Positions 11,161 to 23,993 of a stretch of DNA of 64,000 nt are shown here, piece after piece. How positions within the stretch are numbered: position 1 is the first letter of the stretch; each line of letters starts with the position of its first letter. Made by a program: the position numbers and the translations under genes. Source of the DNA: Cryptomeria japonica. Lineage: Eukaryota > Streptophyta > Pinopsida > Cupressales > Cupressaceae. The stretch lies in the NCBI RefSeq assembly GCF_030272615.1, contig NC_081413.1, positions 165,933,080 to 165,997,079 of the forward strand, read 5' to 3'. The notes under the pieces were generated by a model, which was not told where the DNA came from, did no database searches, and saw only the letters and a program-made list of their open reading frames with translations.

Positions 11161-12625
11161 TGGCATGTTTGCATATGACCAGGCAAAATTGATTGGCCTT
11201 TTTTTTAAAGAATTCCATATATTTCTTCTTTTCTTGTTCTGATAGAGAGGTTGCTGGATGTAGAATCTTTGGTTGCTCTGTTATCCCAATGTTAAATACC
11301 TTTGTTGGTTCGATCAATATGGATGACCTTTCTTGATAGTATTCAGGTAAGGTGTCAAATCTCCCATCTTCGAGCGCTTCAAGGAGGTTTTTACCGTTAG
11401 ATGCGTTCTTTCTTTTTACTTTTTTGTGGTCTAATGTTGCTAATAAATGGTTTTTTTCATTAGACTTGATATTGTTTTCTTTATTTTCACTTTTGTGACT
11501 GAGAGATTTGGCACCCACTTGACTGGAAGATGCGTTGTTGAAATCCCTGGTGAAAGTTGTTGCGGGTTCAATTGCATTAAGATATAAGGATATGGCATGG
11601 TCATTAGGAAAGGTACCAATGGCAGTATGTCTTTCGTTTTCCCAGTTAATAAGTTCAGGATGGATTAGAGGTAAGAGGTCCTTAGGTTGAGATGCTTCAA
11701 AGGTATTAAGGGTCATGATAGAGATGTCAAAGTTTTTGATATGTATTTCAATGTCTAGAACGATACTCTCATCAGATGACCTCTCGCAAGTAGCTTCTGA
11801 TCGTCCTCGATTAAGTCAAGGTCAACCAAATGTGATTCTAATTCAAGTGGGCTAGTTCCTAACATTTGTCCTACATACGCATGAACTACATCGACTCCTA
11901 CATCTTCTTCAAAGCAAGTTTCTTTAGCAGATTGTTCAGAATGATAGGAATCCCGTTCCCATTCATTAGAATTTGTCTCACTTGTAGCTTGCAATCTCTA
12001 GATTTGTTCATATGGTGTTTTATTTGTTTCTTCTATTTTTCTTGCTATATCTTTTCTTCTCTCATATTCAACTTCCTCTGGGCTGAGATTGAGTTCTGTC
12101 AAACTTGCTATCATCTCTCCTTGATTTGTACCATCTTCTTATTTGTTTTGATTATGAGTTAACTCTGCTTGGGAAATGCCTTTAGTTTGTTTTTCCTGTT
12201 GATTAGAAGATTTCTTCTTCTTTTGTCATTTTATGTTTTCTTGTTCTTCTTGTTTGTTAGATGTTTCTTCCCTTTCAATTGCAAGTTGCTCTTATCTTTT
12301 GTCATGTTCATCTTTTTGCTGCCTAGAAGATGTTTCTTCTTATGGAGGAACTTGTCCATACCCTAAGCCTGATTTGTTTGTAGCCTGTTGAGTATGAGGT
12401 TGTATGGATTCTGAGATACCTTCTTTTATTTTTGTCCCCTATTTCCTTTGATAAGGTCCCAACACTAACAAATTCTCCATCAAATATTGGAAGATGTTTC
12501 ATAATTGGTTGATGTTTAGAGTTTGATGGTTTTCCATAGACTTTAGGAGAAAGTGGTAACTGTGACAGTGAATATTCTTTGTTCCCTTGATCTCTTAGCT
12601 GCATTTGTTTTTCCATACTTGACAA
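11099..12625 (-). pseudogene. gypsy-1 protease-RT linker, unknown function
   Basis: Pieces at 11099-11716, 11755-11994 and 12323-12625 have no catalytic motif. They are clearly homologous to the gypsy-2 linker: KVKRKNASNGKNLLEALEDGRFDTLP here matches KVKRKSVSNGENLSEAPKDEGFDILP there. The linker is rich in Ser, Glu and Lys and looks disordered. Frame changes show decay. The G-patch-like start seen in gypsy-2 is not clear here, apart from a SGLGYGQVPP remnant near 12.37 kb. Confidence 0.6.
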
Positions 12626-12739
12626 AATTGAGGCAAATGATTTTTCCTTGGATTGTGTGTTTGAAGATGATGCCTCCCTATTATGAGGAAAAATGACCTC
12701 TTGAGCCAGTTTTAGATTACTACAATATTGGAATAGATT

Positions 12740-13792
12740 TCAATCTGCTGAGATCATGATTTCCTGCCCATTATATGGAAACTTCAGGCACTGATGATAT
12801 GTTGATGGAATAGCTTGTAGGTCATGTATCCATGGTCTTCCCAAGAGTATGTTGTATGATAAATCCAAGTCTAGAACTTGGCATGCTGTGTCTTTCTGCA
12901 AGGGTCCCACTATGATGGGTAATACCACAATTCCTTTGGAGGAATGCTCTTTTTGATCATATGATTTGACTATGATCTTTTTCTGGGGATCAACTGCATC
13001 TTTAGAATAACTTAGAGCATGAACAAGACTTAATGAGCAAATATTTAGGCTAGCTCCCCCATCTATTAGGACACGTTTAATGCACATCTTATGAATGAGG
13101 ACTTCAATACGCAAGAGGGCGTTATGGGGATATTGCAAGGACATGCTATCTTCTTTGGTGAATGATAAATAGTGAGGGGTTGTGAGGTGTCTCACCATGG
13201 TTTGAAATTGATCTACATTAAGATCTTTGGACACTGTTGTATCTACTAGTGCTCTTTCTAGAATTTCTTTGTGTGCAGGTGAAAGCCTTAAAAGTTCTAA
13301 GATGGATATTTGCGCGAGAGTTTTCTGTAGTTGATCCACTAGACTATATTGTTTTAAAGTGGATAACGTGTTATTTGTAGTACCTGACAAAACAACTTTG
13401 GTTTTGCTTCTTGTGATAGCATGAGTAGGTTCTTGATGTTGTTTCTCTTTAACCATAATCACATTTACCACATTGTCATATGCATGAACATAGTTCACCT
13501 TTTCTTTACCCTTACCATTATGTGTTGCTGCTGATGATTCACCCTTCTCATTGTTAGGGAGGGGAGTTTTGAAAGCTATATGAGATTCATTTTTTGTATG
13601 TCCATCCAGAGTTATCACTCCATTATCAATCAAATCATGGATGACATGTTTGAACCACTGAACAATATCCATTTGGTGTCCCTTGTTTTGATGAAAATTG
13701 CAATAATGGTTGTTGTTCCACCAAGAGGGTTTCACTTGAGGTTTGAAGTTTCTTCCTTCTAGAAAAGTAATCAACTTGTTTGCGAGAAGCAT
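12740..13792 (-). pseudogene. gypsy-1 nucleocapsid finger and protease
   Basis: A 350-codon open stretch. Near its start YCNFHQNKGHQMDIVQW is the CX2HX4HX4C finger of this lineage, but the last Cys is Val. Gypsy-2 keeps NC there. Near residue 245 VLIDGGASLNICSLSLVHAL is the retropepsin-like active site with IDGGA in place of the common DTGA or DSGA. LSYNILLGRPWIHDLQAIPS is the conserved C-terminal protease block. It is the longest undamaged frame in the element and is in the same frame as gag upstream. Protease releases gag and pol proteins. Confidence 0.9.
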
Positions 13793-13972
13793 CTTTAATG
13801 CTCACCCAAGTGGTTCATCGATGTTTGTAAATTTTCTTTGAAAGAAATTGTTGAAAGTTGATTTTTGGTGATTGTTGTTTTGTTGAGCCACTACTGAGTG
13901 ATTGGATTAATTGAAAAATGGTTGCTTTGGTTTTACATTGTTATTATCCACTATCCCATCATTGACGACATT

Positions 13973-15244
13973 TCAATTTCTATTCCAAAATTTGGGCTTA
14001 TCATTGTTGTTGTTAGCATTGTTGTTAGGAGTATGAAGTCCTTCTTTGTATAGCTTCAACTCACTCTTCTTTATCATGGCTTCCTCCATCCTGATTCCAT
14101 TATCAATCATCTTTTCAAAATTTTGATGACATTGCATTTTTAGATGATAGCTCATTTGTTTATTTAGGTTGTTGATGAATATGTCCATTTTCTCATATTA
14201 TGGCACCGTACAAGGATATGGTGAAGCTAACCATCTCCATCTCTGTAGAAACATCATGAAAGGTTCTCCACTCTTTTGTTTAGTATTACATAGGTCTAGC
14301 ATTGTGACCTCATGTTGTATGTTGTAAGAGTATTGTGAAAAAAAATTATCCACCAATTCTACGAATGATCTAATTTTGGGTGGAAGTTTGGAGAACCATT
14401 CCATAGCTAGTTCACTTAAGCTCTTTGGAAATAATCTCATCCGGTATGTATCCTCATGTGCAAACTCCATACTCATCTTGCAAAATTCTCATATACGATC
14501 TTGGGGATCAATGCTTCCATTATATTTATCATATGTAGGATTTTCACAACCTAAAAGAAATGGTATCATGTTTATATTTTTGTCGAATGGGTAAGGACAA
14601 ATTTCTTGAAGTGAATATCTTCTAATAGTTCCTCTTTGTGTATCTTGAATATGTGTTTGCAGCATTTGTATTTGTTGTGTAAGAGCTGTGAGAGGATTAT
14701 CAACATGATTTATTCTTGCATAACCATGAATTTGCATTCTAGTATGATCTTGATCTCTTCTTATATCATCCTGACTCTTTGTTGTGTCCTCATTAGATTT
14801 GGCATTGTTGAGAATTTCTACGTCATCCCTTTTGGGAATGAAAGTTTCCTCAATAGTTCTTGTGTTATTAGGAATTGATGTGTCATCCTTTTTGCGACCA
14901 ACATTCTCCTCGTGTTGTTAGTTATTATGGAAAGTGTCACTTCTCCTTTATCCTAATTTTCTCACATTAAAATCTTGGGGGAGTGTAGCACTAGATTTTG
15001 CTAACATTAGGAAGTATTTTCCTTTTTCTCCCTCCAATATTTTCTCCATAAATTTATCGAATTTAGGATCTTGTTTGATTTCTCTGATATGTTGATCTGT
15101 TATGTCTTCTTCTTTTATTTTGATTTGGTATGCTATGTTCCTATGATCTTCAACTATTTCAAATGTTTCTATTTCCGTTTCTTCGATCTTTTGCCTCTGC
15201 ACTCTATTTAAAACAAACATACACATGTGTTGAATATTGTGCAA
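13973..15244 (-). pseudogene. gypsy-1 gag
   Basis: Capsid-type gag. 14948-15244 is the N-terminal part (KFDKFMEKILEGEKGKYFLM), homologous to gypsy-2 LFNKLFDEILRSNVDAHFLK. 14489-14737 has YSLQEICPYPFDKNINM (gypsy-2 FSLNDICPYPFDRNLYM). 14198-14476 is the retrotransposon gag core (AMEWFSKLPPKIRSFVELVDNFFSQYSYNI). 13973-14188 is its tail (MDIFINNLNKQMSYHLKM). All are in one frame separated by stops. The true start is uncertain, probably between 15190 and 15244. Confidence 0.85.
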
Positions 15245-17233
15245 GGATTTGATTGTCTAAAAGGTGTTTTGATAAGTGACCGACTATCAATGTAGATATG
15301 ATAGACTGATATGACATAAAAATATAATTCAAGTATTTGTAAGTTTGCAAGTTTTTCAATCTTAGTTTGGAGTGCAATGATGATGATTTTGATAAGACCA
15401 AGTCCAATAGGAACAATATATCCTATGATATGGGATGAGGTTATCCTGATCAAATGTTGTAGTTTCGTGATAAAGGATGATAGACCCTGATGAGAAACTA
15501 TGTTTTGAGTGATAAGTTTATCAAGAAGGTGATAATGCATTTTGAGATGTTAGATCTTGAACTTGTTGAAGATGAATACTCAAAAACCTTGGGGTGTCTA
15601 GTTCTAGAATCCATTTTGACAGAAGATTACTTAATTGAGCTAACCAAGAAGACAACCTAAGCACAGGATGATAGATATCAGGTGTATACGTCCACTATAA
15701 ATTGACCAAGCAAACATGACAGATCTGAAAAAGATATGCAAGAAGACAACTCTAGATTGACAGAGATAGAACCTCGCAAAATAGATTAAGGATTCCCATA
15801 TGACAATTTAGACAGTCTGATACGATAAACTAGGAATCACGTATGACAATTTAGAGACAACCATATGACAACTGATAACAAAGAATTTTTGCTGATTTGA
15901 CTCGTATGACAATTTAGACAGAACAAAATGATGAACTAGCTTTCTCGTACAACAAACTAGGAAACTCATACGGTTTATGACAGAGCAGAGACCAATTTTT
16001 GACTTTGACAGATTTTTGACCAATGATGTTTAACGTTTTGGTTATGTTTTCCAGTTTTAGATGTTTCAATTTCAATGCCAATGATGAAAACACAACAAAC
16101 ACGCGATATGATGAGTGACCTCAAGCACAACATGCTAAATCCTAAGGAAGTTGGTTGAGAGAGAAAACCTTTGCTTGCAAACTTAGGTACACACCCAATA
16201 GCTAATCAAAATATGGTCACTGAGTCTCATGCAATGGATTCTCAACGTCGTATTATCTGAATCCAAATGCTAATGGGGGCACAATGTGACAAGTGTCTTG
16301 GGAGAGTTACTATCTCTCTTGCACAAAGATTATCCCCCTTTTAGAGGTGAATCAAGTAGATTCTATCTTAGGGTTCTTAGTAAGGATTTCTATTTGGAAT
16401 TAACCCTTGCATTTGTGCAAGCATGATTTAGACACATAGCCCAACAATGTACCAAAAAAACGTGATTGAGATCGCGAGGCCCTACTAAATGTACAATATG
16501 AGAGATATCAAAATAGAAAACTCAAATAATCCCATCCTCTGAGACTTTAATCCCGAGAGGCCTATTTTTTAGAGTGAGTCAGAAAGCTTAGGTCTAGCTG
16601 TAATCACTTGGGCCGTTCTCATAGGGTGATTACTTTTGCCCACTGTGACAGGCCCGCTAAAGGTATTCAAATCTCAAACATAGAAGCGCTTCAAGGTTCA
16701 GGATTTATGATTATCTATACGGACAAGAGCATACTCTCCTACCTTTTAGACAACTTCTCAAGCATAGAAAACAAGATTGTTCATTTACCAATAGCAAATT
16801 AAGTGTGCCTAGAAAACTTTAAGAAGAAATAAAGTTTGGTTGAGTTTCCTTAGGGAACCTGCAAAACCAATACATTAGTAATCACATTTGTTTTGAGTAA
16901 TTGATTCTTTGGCCTACGTAATCTTGGACAAACATTCTATAGAAAACCAATTAGGTTGCTAGAAAACTCACAAAAAAACAAGGGTTAACATTAGTAATAG
17001 CCAATTTTAAGCATAAAAACCTAAAATGAACTCTATTTATGAAAATATAGAAACAAAAAATTGTACGAGTTGTCTCACCTAATAGTATGAGTATTCCCAC
17101 ATACCCGTACAAGTGCACAGAGAAACTTGTATGAGATTATGAAGATAGTATGATCAGAGATCCGTGAGATTGAAGATTTGAAGATGCAAGAGACCAAGAA
17201 ATGAGATTTTCGGCCCCATGGTGGGCACTAAAA
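15245..17233 (-). other. gypsy-1 5' leader with hairpin and primer site
   Basis: About 2 kb of non-coding leader between the 5' LTR and gag. GTAATCAC (16600-16607) and GTGATTAC (16626-16633) form an 8-bp stem with GGGCC in the loop. Gypsy-2 has an equivalent hairpin at 38608-38648. Next to the LTR the minus strand reads TTTTAGTGCCCACC then ATGGGGCCG (17211-17233), the primer-binding position. I did not identify the tRNA. Confidence 0.65.
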
Positions 17234-18366
17234 TGTCATGAGTGTGAAGTAGGGTACCTGTAACTGCAACACAAAAACTCAATAGATAATTACAAGCATG
17301 GTTAGCAAATTGAAATCAAATGAAAGATAAACCACGGAAAAGCGACCTATCGCCTTCTAAGAGATGCGAGTGTGGATTTGCTCTCAGATCTAGATGAGAA
17401 ATCCCAATGACTTGAATACACAAAGAAAAATGATTTAAAATGATATGATATTCAAGCTAGATGAATGCATGATTAAGATAGGTTGATCCAAGAAGCTAAT
17501 TATGCTAATGATATGCATGGTTATGCTAAATGATAGATGCAATTAAGCTAGATGAGAGATTGATTATGCTATATGATTAAACAATTATGCTAGAAGATGA
17601 TCAAATTAAGCTAGATATAAGATACAATAAATGATAACAATGATAAACTAGAATGCTAGAAATGATATGCCTATAATAACAATGCTTGAGATGGGATCCA
17701 TTGTGCTCCAAAGTGGGGGATATTTAAAGGATTTCCAATGTTAGGGGTGAGGTGGCAGGAATCAATGGTCAAGATTGAGTCTGAAGAGATCAAGGGTCAA
17801 ATTGGAGGAGGTTGGAGAAGAGGTTGGAGGGAGGGACACTTGTCATCTCTATGGTGACAAGTGTCAAGGAATCTTGCTCACAAGAGGGAAAGTGTCCAAG
17901 GGAAGAGACATGTGGAAAAAGTGCCATTTGTGTCAAGGGGAGAATATTCAACCCATAGGAGGTTAGCATAAGGAGGTTAGGATGTGCTAGATAAGATAGG
18001 GCTAGTTAAACCCAGGATTAGGTGGAATGGGTTACGTTAGGTGGTTAGAAGTTAGGAGGCTTGTGGGCAATTTGAATTTAAAAATTCAAATAATAGGAAA
18101 AGGCTGATTAACTTTCAACAACTCATAAATTGATTTGTTTTAATTAATTAGGGGATTAGAAGAAATGAATTAAATGGGGGGAGGATTAATTAATCAAAGG
18201 GGACTATTGAAAAAAACTTATTAAATAAATCCTTGGATTTATTAATAAGTAGGTAAATAGGGAATTTAATCAAATTGATAATGAATTCAATTAAATTGTG
18301 AAGGGGGATTAATTAAATAATTGCTTATTTAATTAGTTATCTTCAGACCATTTTTAGGTGTATACA
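17234..18366 (-). repeat. gypsy-1 5' LTR
   Basis: 1133 bp, pairing with 5236-6370. It starts TGTCATGAG on the plus strand and ends GTGTATACA, followed by ATGCC, the target duplication. A TATA-like TTTAAATA on the minus strand is at 17721-17728. The plus-strand right part is rich in AATTAATTA words. Confidence 0.95.
17721..17728 (-). promoter_or_regulatory. TATA-like box of gypsy-1 5' LTR
   Basis: TTTAAATA on the minus strand, followed by a C-rich stretch (TCCCCCACTTTGG). The match is conserved at 5723-5730 in the 3' LTR. Motif-based only. Confidence 0.35.
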
Positions 18367-18371
18367 ATGCC

Positions 18372-19790
18372 AATTGCCCTTTTAAACACCCTATGGTACA
18401 CTCATGCAACATGAAAATAACATGATACCAAGGTCACAATGTGATATATACATGATAGAAAATGAATTCAATAAACCTCATGATGTCACAAAATAATTAA
18501 GCCGCGTAGATATTCATATAAATGCAATGAACAATGCAAATTGGGGACATAGGTCCTCACCCAAGTGATCTACCATGATGGGTTATACATTCCTCACTTA
18601 TGATTGTTTCATTTTGAAACAATGATACATTATTTCCCAAAATTGATACACAATGCACTTCAATGCAAACAAGACAATATTAACACAACACTTCATAAAT
18701 CAATTCAGTCCCTTTCACATATAGAATATTTCATTCTTATGAAACATGAGACTCAACACACAATATGCAAGTACTATTATTAACAACACATTTTGGTCAT
18801 TAATTACTTCTATCTCTATCATCTCTAGAATGCAACATCGCACTATCTAGTAACAAAAGTTCCATCAATAGTCAATCATAAGTATCCAATCATGTCAAAC
18901 ACAAAATCAATCACACCATCCTACAAGGGACACAAAAGCAACATGGCCACTCAAGGGCCTATAAACATCCATGATGGAAAGAATAAATCATTGAGTAGAG
19001 TGTCTCACTAGAGGTAAAGTCTTTGGTACACAAAATGATCAAATCAACCCTAAATAACATACACTCATCAAATATCATGCTAGCTCAAACTAGGGAACAC
19101 ATCCACTATCACCAAAGAATCCACACACATAGACCACATTAATACCATACAAGAGCTGACACATAAGGAGCATCACACCAAAAACCAATATTCATCCCTC
19201 TCAAGGGGCTCTCACATAGGGGTTTATATCCATCTTTGATAGGTGTAGATGAACTTAGAGGTACTATTCCTCCACAACACAGTACTTGGGTCCATTCATC
19301 ATAGATTGTCGAAAATGCCACAGAAGACACCTACACAACAAACTAACTACTAACTTGCAATTCAAACACTTGCACAACTATGCGTCAACAACTTCCAATT
19401 CCATGGGCAACAACATATGTAGAGATCCTAGTGCTGCAACATGGGCTCTAATTCCAAATTTAACACCTCACTAAGGAACCTTAGAGAATAAGACAAAAAT
19501 ACACACATAATGTATGGAAATATTTTTTTAAAAGTAATTAATTTTCACCATGCATAACATATACAATTATAACAGTCAAACCTCAAGATATAATCAAATT
19601 GTCGACAATTGACAATGCACATGCAAAAGACTAAACAACTGAAAATATAAAAGAAAAAGTGATAGGTCTCCCTAACCTTAGGAAAAGGTCCAATAGGTGA
19701 TTAGGAACACATAGGACCATCCTCAAATCTGCAAGAATCAAGTCAGCAAACAAGACCAACTACTAAGTCCTAGGTCTCACATACGAGCTC
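18372..19790. other. No gene seen; probable interior of an older element
   Basis: Only frames of about 60 codons without motifs. It continues 3461-5235 across the gypsy-1 insertion. If the LTR at about 19795-21527 is real, this is the first part of its interior on the minus strand. Confidence 0.4.
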
Positions 19791-19794
19791 TGAT

Positions 19795-21527
19795 GAAACC
19801 TTAGTCACAATAAATGCCCTTGAAACCATCCAAACCCAAAAAGAACCTACTCAAACCACCTCTAAGGGTTTCTTTACTTCTCTTGCTTCACAACACATCC
19901 TTTCCAGACTAAACAACATATAATAATTTTTGAAAACCTTCAGAAGTGTCCAAGGATAATTTTTTAGGCAACTACTCAAGTGTCCAAGGATAATTTTCAG
20001 GCAACTACATAAGTGTCTAAGGATAGTTTTTGAAAATATACTAAGTGTCATAAGAGTACACTAGTGCATTTTGAGGACACTAGTACAACGTGCAAGTTTT
20101 CATAACCCATACAAGAGTCACTGGGATGTGTTGGTGTCCTTTGGACATGAACTCGTATTGTCATCCTCTGAGATGTACATTTGTCCAAATTAGTGAGGTT
20201 CCAAGTTAGACAGTTTGGCATCCCAAACACCTCAAACCTCTTTGTGAAATTAAAATATCTCTATTAATGAAAAGGTGCAGAATTGAGACAAGATGAGTGA
20301 CATCGAGTCACTCAATCACTCGTACAAGACAAGGTAGAGTCCAAGTGGACTCAAAATGCCACCACTCCATCCAAAACTCCATAAACCATTACAAAAACAC
20401 TCAAGGGAGTACAATGCAACTAGAAACCATAATTGGACATTGAGGGTGCTTATCAAAGTGTCCCAAACGAGCCCAAATTAGCTCCAAATAGCTTAAACCA
20501 CTCTAAATCGGTCAAGATCTCACATTAACAATGAAGAAGATGACTAAATCAACCTCAAAAACTATTCAATACCCATCTAAGTTCATTTAAAGCTCCATTG
20601 GAAGTTCTCATATGATATCATCATGACACATCAAAGATTGAGAAGCATATAAGATTGTCCTTGTGGCCAATTCCAACACGGGTCCACATAAAGGATTATT
20701 TTTATCCAAATCAATTACATCAATCTCCTCATGGAGTGTATCAATGATTATTGTATATAGTAAAAAATGATGATGATAAATTATTGCAAAACAACAAAAG
20801 ATCCAACCACAAGCAAACCCTAGTTCTACAATAAATCATTCACCATACACCAATGAAGAGACCTCAGAACATGCAAATCAACAAAACATAAAAAGATTAT
20901 ACCATTGACATGGCAAGTAGGGTTTGATCTCCATTGTCTCCTATCTCCATTGATCTTGTTTGATATATTTGTTTCCAAGATTTTATATGTGCACAAGAGC
21001 TCAACAAAGAACAAACTGTGGTTGTGAATCTCTTGATTGCAAGAAGGCTTGATTGCATAAAGTGTTGATTAGGGTTGAAAGGATAAGAGTATCCTCTTAT
21101 ATAGAGAACATCTTAGAGAATGAAGGGATAGGATTAAGAGGTGCAAAGGATAAATAGTCGGCTAGGATTAAAGGGTAGGTAGGGAAAAATGATAAAATAA
21201 TGAGAGGGTAGGTAAGATGAATGAAAAGATAAATGATATGTGCCATGGAAAAAAAAAACTAATGAATTAATTTATTAAATAAAAAATTGTTTAATTAATA
21301 GAGGAAGTGGGACCAATTAAATAAATAAAATATTTGTTTTTAAATTAGGGAAATGATAATTGAAATAAATACAAACATTTATTTAAATAGGGAAAGGCTA
21401 GAAGAGGGTAAATGAATGAATGAATTAAATAAATAACTATTTAATTAATAGAAGGCTTATGATAAAATAATTAAATAAATACAAATATTTATTTAATTAG
21501 GACATGACAATTTTAGGTATATACAAT
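19795..21527 (-). repeat. Candidate old LTR on minus strand
   Basis: The minus strand starts TGTATATACC at 21527, like the TGTATACACC start of the gypsy-1 LTR. It has CTATATAAG at 21096-21104, and its low end meets TTTCATCAGAGCTCG then TATGTGAGACC near 19770-19800, a decayed TGGTATCAGAGC-like primer site. An AT-rich stretch with TTAATTAAATAA words mirrors the other LTRs. No partner LTR was found, so this rests on edges and promoter only. Confidence 0.4.
21096..21104 (-). promoter_or_regulatory. TATA box of candidate LTR
   Basis: CTATATAAG on the minus strand, a good plant TATA box, about 425 bp inside the proposed LTR start at 21527. No transcript evidence is available. Confidence 0.45.
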
Positions 21528-22552
21528 TATAATTTTTGATACAATTTACAATGATTACAACTAGCAAGAAGGGAAAGAAGTAGAAGGAACACATGTTGAG
21601 GAAGGAGGAAGAAATCTTCAAGCCGCTCATGATCCAAGTCCTTCTGTCCCCAATGATGGTTGGCAATGCCACATAGCCATGTGTGGTACCCTTAGGTCCA
21701 CTCCATTCTCTCAGAGATAGCCACACATCCTAGATAGTAACACAAACATGCAAGAGGAGTAATAGGCTCACAAAAGAGAAAACATGGAGCAACACTCAAC
21801 ATGAAGTAAAACTAAACATGAGTATATCAACAAGGTAAGAATCATAATGCCACAACAAGGTTAGAGCACCAATAATGCATCAGTTACAACAAAGCAATAG
21901 TCAAATAAGAATTGATGCCTGGGCAACAATAAGCAACATAAATAAGGGATGAAGCATCCTTAATAAACAACAATGAAGTCAAGGGAGGCCCCATCAAGTG
22001 CAACATCAAACTTTCCATTTGACATATATCACAACAAGATAACCAAATTTCTAAACGAAATAATTCCATAATGCACTACTCATATCTGTAGGGCTAGGTA
22101 CATAGAGAAGAAGAGTGGAGAGTGTCATTGCATAGCTCAAAGGGATCACTCACACGGTATCAAGTAGTCCTCTCATATGTATGAAGAGACCCAATCATGC
22201 TAGATCAACACCCCATGGATAGCTAGGACTTCCCAACTCGATCTTAGTCTATATATGAGCACTCAAGGCATGGGAGCAATGTCCACTTATCTTATTTAAC
22301 GTTTAACCCATCCCAAGTTTTATTTAATGTTTTCACTTGATTATTAAAATATCCAATGAGTTACCTTGGTGGCCCCTTTGTTTCTCGATGCCTATTAGAT
22401 ACCACTACCATCATTGGCCCTATTAGCTACTCTAGGCTCAATGAAATATAAAATAGATTGCACATCTGAATACACAATAAATAGTCATAATTACAAAACC
22501 ATTTTCACATAAAATCATGACATACTCAATAGGCCATTATGCAAAGACAATG
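21528..22552. other. No gene seen
   Basis: No motif-bearing frame. It was continuous with 41191 onward before gypsy-2 inserted at GATCC. CA/AT-rich, with no clear tandem structure. Confidence 0.5.
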
Positions 22553-22557
22553 GATCC

Positions 22558-23953
22558 TGATGCTCTGCAAAATGGACAAGGTTAGCAAATGACAAACAAC
22601 ACAAGACCCAATAAATCATTAGTGTTAGTCAATCAAAAACTAATCTAAACAGGCATATCAAAAGAGATGCCAGAAACATGAGAGAATATTTAACTACAAA
22701 AGTAAATATGATGAGGCATCTCCAAATGCCTCCTAACATGCTCTTGGATCCTTCTCCTTTGTTCCTCTCCTCTCCAAGTTCCAAAATAGTGTAGCTCTCA
22801 GTAGCTTTTTGCACTATGGATGCTTATGGAGGATTGAGATTTTAGTATTTTTCTCCAAATGTAAAATGAAAAGCTAAAATACTAGATGCTATTAAAAATG
22901 ATTGATTTTAACCAAAATAACAAGATATTAGTTTGCTATGCTAAATGTTCTCTAAAATGCCTATAGGTTAAATGCATACAAGTTTTCAGGATCTAGATTA
23001 TGAAGAAATGGGCTCTATTTATAGGAAAAATGGAGCAAAGGATGGTTGAGATTGAGAAATCTCAACAAGGGTTAGGATTGAATGATTTTCAATCCATGTG
23101 AGGGCTTTCAACCCAATCCCAAGATGACAAGTGTCAATGTGGGATAGGTTGAGAGGAGAGGGAATAAGCATTAAATGTTTGACATGACCTTGGGAGTTAA
23201 GGTCAAGGTTAGTTGAATGAATAAACTCTTTATTCAAAGAATAAAACTTTTATCCAATGGATAAACTCTTGTGCAAAAGGCAAGAGGGATAAACATGGTC
23301 AAAGCAATAAATGTTTGGGGAGACAAGTTTGAAATAACCATAAATGGTTATGTAAGAGCCATTAATGGTCATGTAAGAGCCATTAGTGGTTTTGGAAGAC
23401 TTTGGAGGTTAAATTGTTGAACACACAAAGCATTAAATGCTTTTCAAAGACTTTTGAAGTCTTTGAGAAGTGACTCCATTTTTCTTAGGAATGTGACAAT
23501 AATTAGGAGATGGATTAGGCTAATTAGGAAGGGGTTAGAAGAATCTAGAAGGGGATTAGATTTGCAAGTGGATTTGGTGGGTGAGGGAAAATAAGATTTT
23601 ATTAAAATAAAAATTCATTTATTTCAATAAATGTGTGCAAGTTTCATTTGTAGGAAAATGCAAGTGGGGGGGGGGGGGGGTGGATAATGATTTAAATAAA
23701 TGTTTAATTTAATTTATTTAAAAGAGGAATAGGGGGATCTAATTAAATAAATAGATTTTATTTATTTAATTGATTTGTGAACTTGGTTTTAATGAATGAA
23801 TTAAAATAAATTGAATAATTTACTTAATTAATAGGAGAATGTTTGAAGATGAATTAATTAAATATTAATTAATTAACTCATGGCTAGTGGATTTTTAATC
23901 AAATAAATAGCAAATATTTATTTAATTAAGCTGGATAGATTTGTGTGACTACA
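22558..23953 (-). repeat. gypsy-2 3' LTR
   Basis: 1396 bp, starting TGATGCTCTGC and ending GTGTGACTACA on the plus strand. It matches 39800-41185. The length difference is mostly a longer G run near 23669-23682 and small indels near 22605. It has the TATA box at 23015-23023. Confidence 0.97.
23015..23023 (-). promoter_or_regulatory. TATA box of gypsy-2 3' LTR
   Basis: TATAAATAG in CCTATAAATAGAGCCC on the minus strand, a near-consensus plant TATA box. The matching site in the 5' LTR (40255-40263) reads TATAAACAG, one base different. Confidence 0.6.
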
Positions 23954-23993
23954 TTTGCCCCTCTTTGAGACGGTTTATTGCGTCGTTTCAAAG
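23954..23993 (-). other. gypsy-2 polypurine tract and adjoining hairpin
   Basis: The minus strand TCAAAGAGGGGCAAA directly precedes the 3' LTR. CTTTGA-GACG (23963-23972) pairs with CGTC (23981-23984) and TCAAAG (23988-23993) around an 8-nt loop. The gypsy-1 counterpart uses GCG/CGC in the inner stem. Confidence 0.75.

Larger units (their letters stand above)
5236..18366 (-). mobile_element. Ty3/gypsy Tat-like LTR retrotransposon, complete structure (gypsy-1)
   Basis: Two LTRs (5236-6370 and 17234-18366) flank a 10.9-kb interior. The 5-bp direct repeat ATGCC occurs immediately outside both ends (5231-5235 and 18367-18371), which shows a single insertion event. LTRs run TGTC...TACA. The minus-strand order is gag, protease, reverse transcriptase, RNase H, a second (archaeal-type) RNase H, integrase. 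The second RNase H marks the Tat lineage. The two LTRs differ at roughly 6% of sites by eye. Gag through protease (15244 to 12740) stays in one frame. Later shifts occur near 11.1 kb, 10.1 kb and 8.5 kb, so the element is dead in its coding part. Confidence 0.95.

Noticed and set aside
22629-22814. Frame with MLGGIWR text, also at 39824-40054
   Set aside because: LTR duplicates of gypsy-2. Not a gene.
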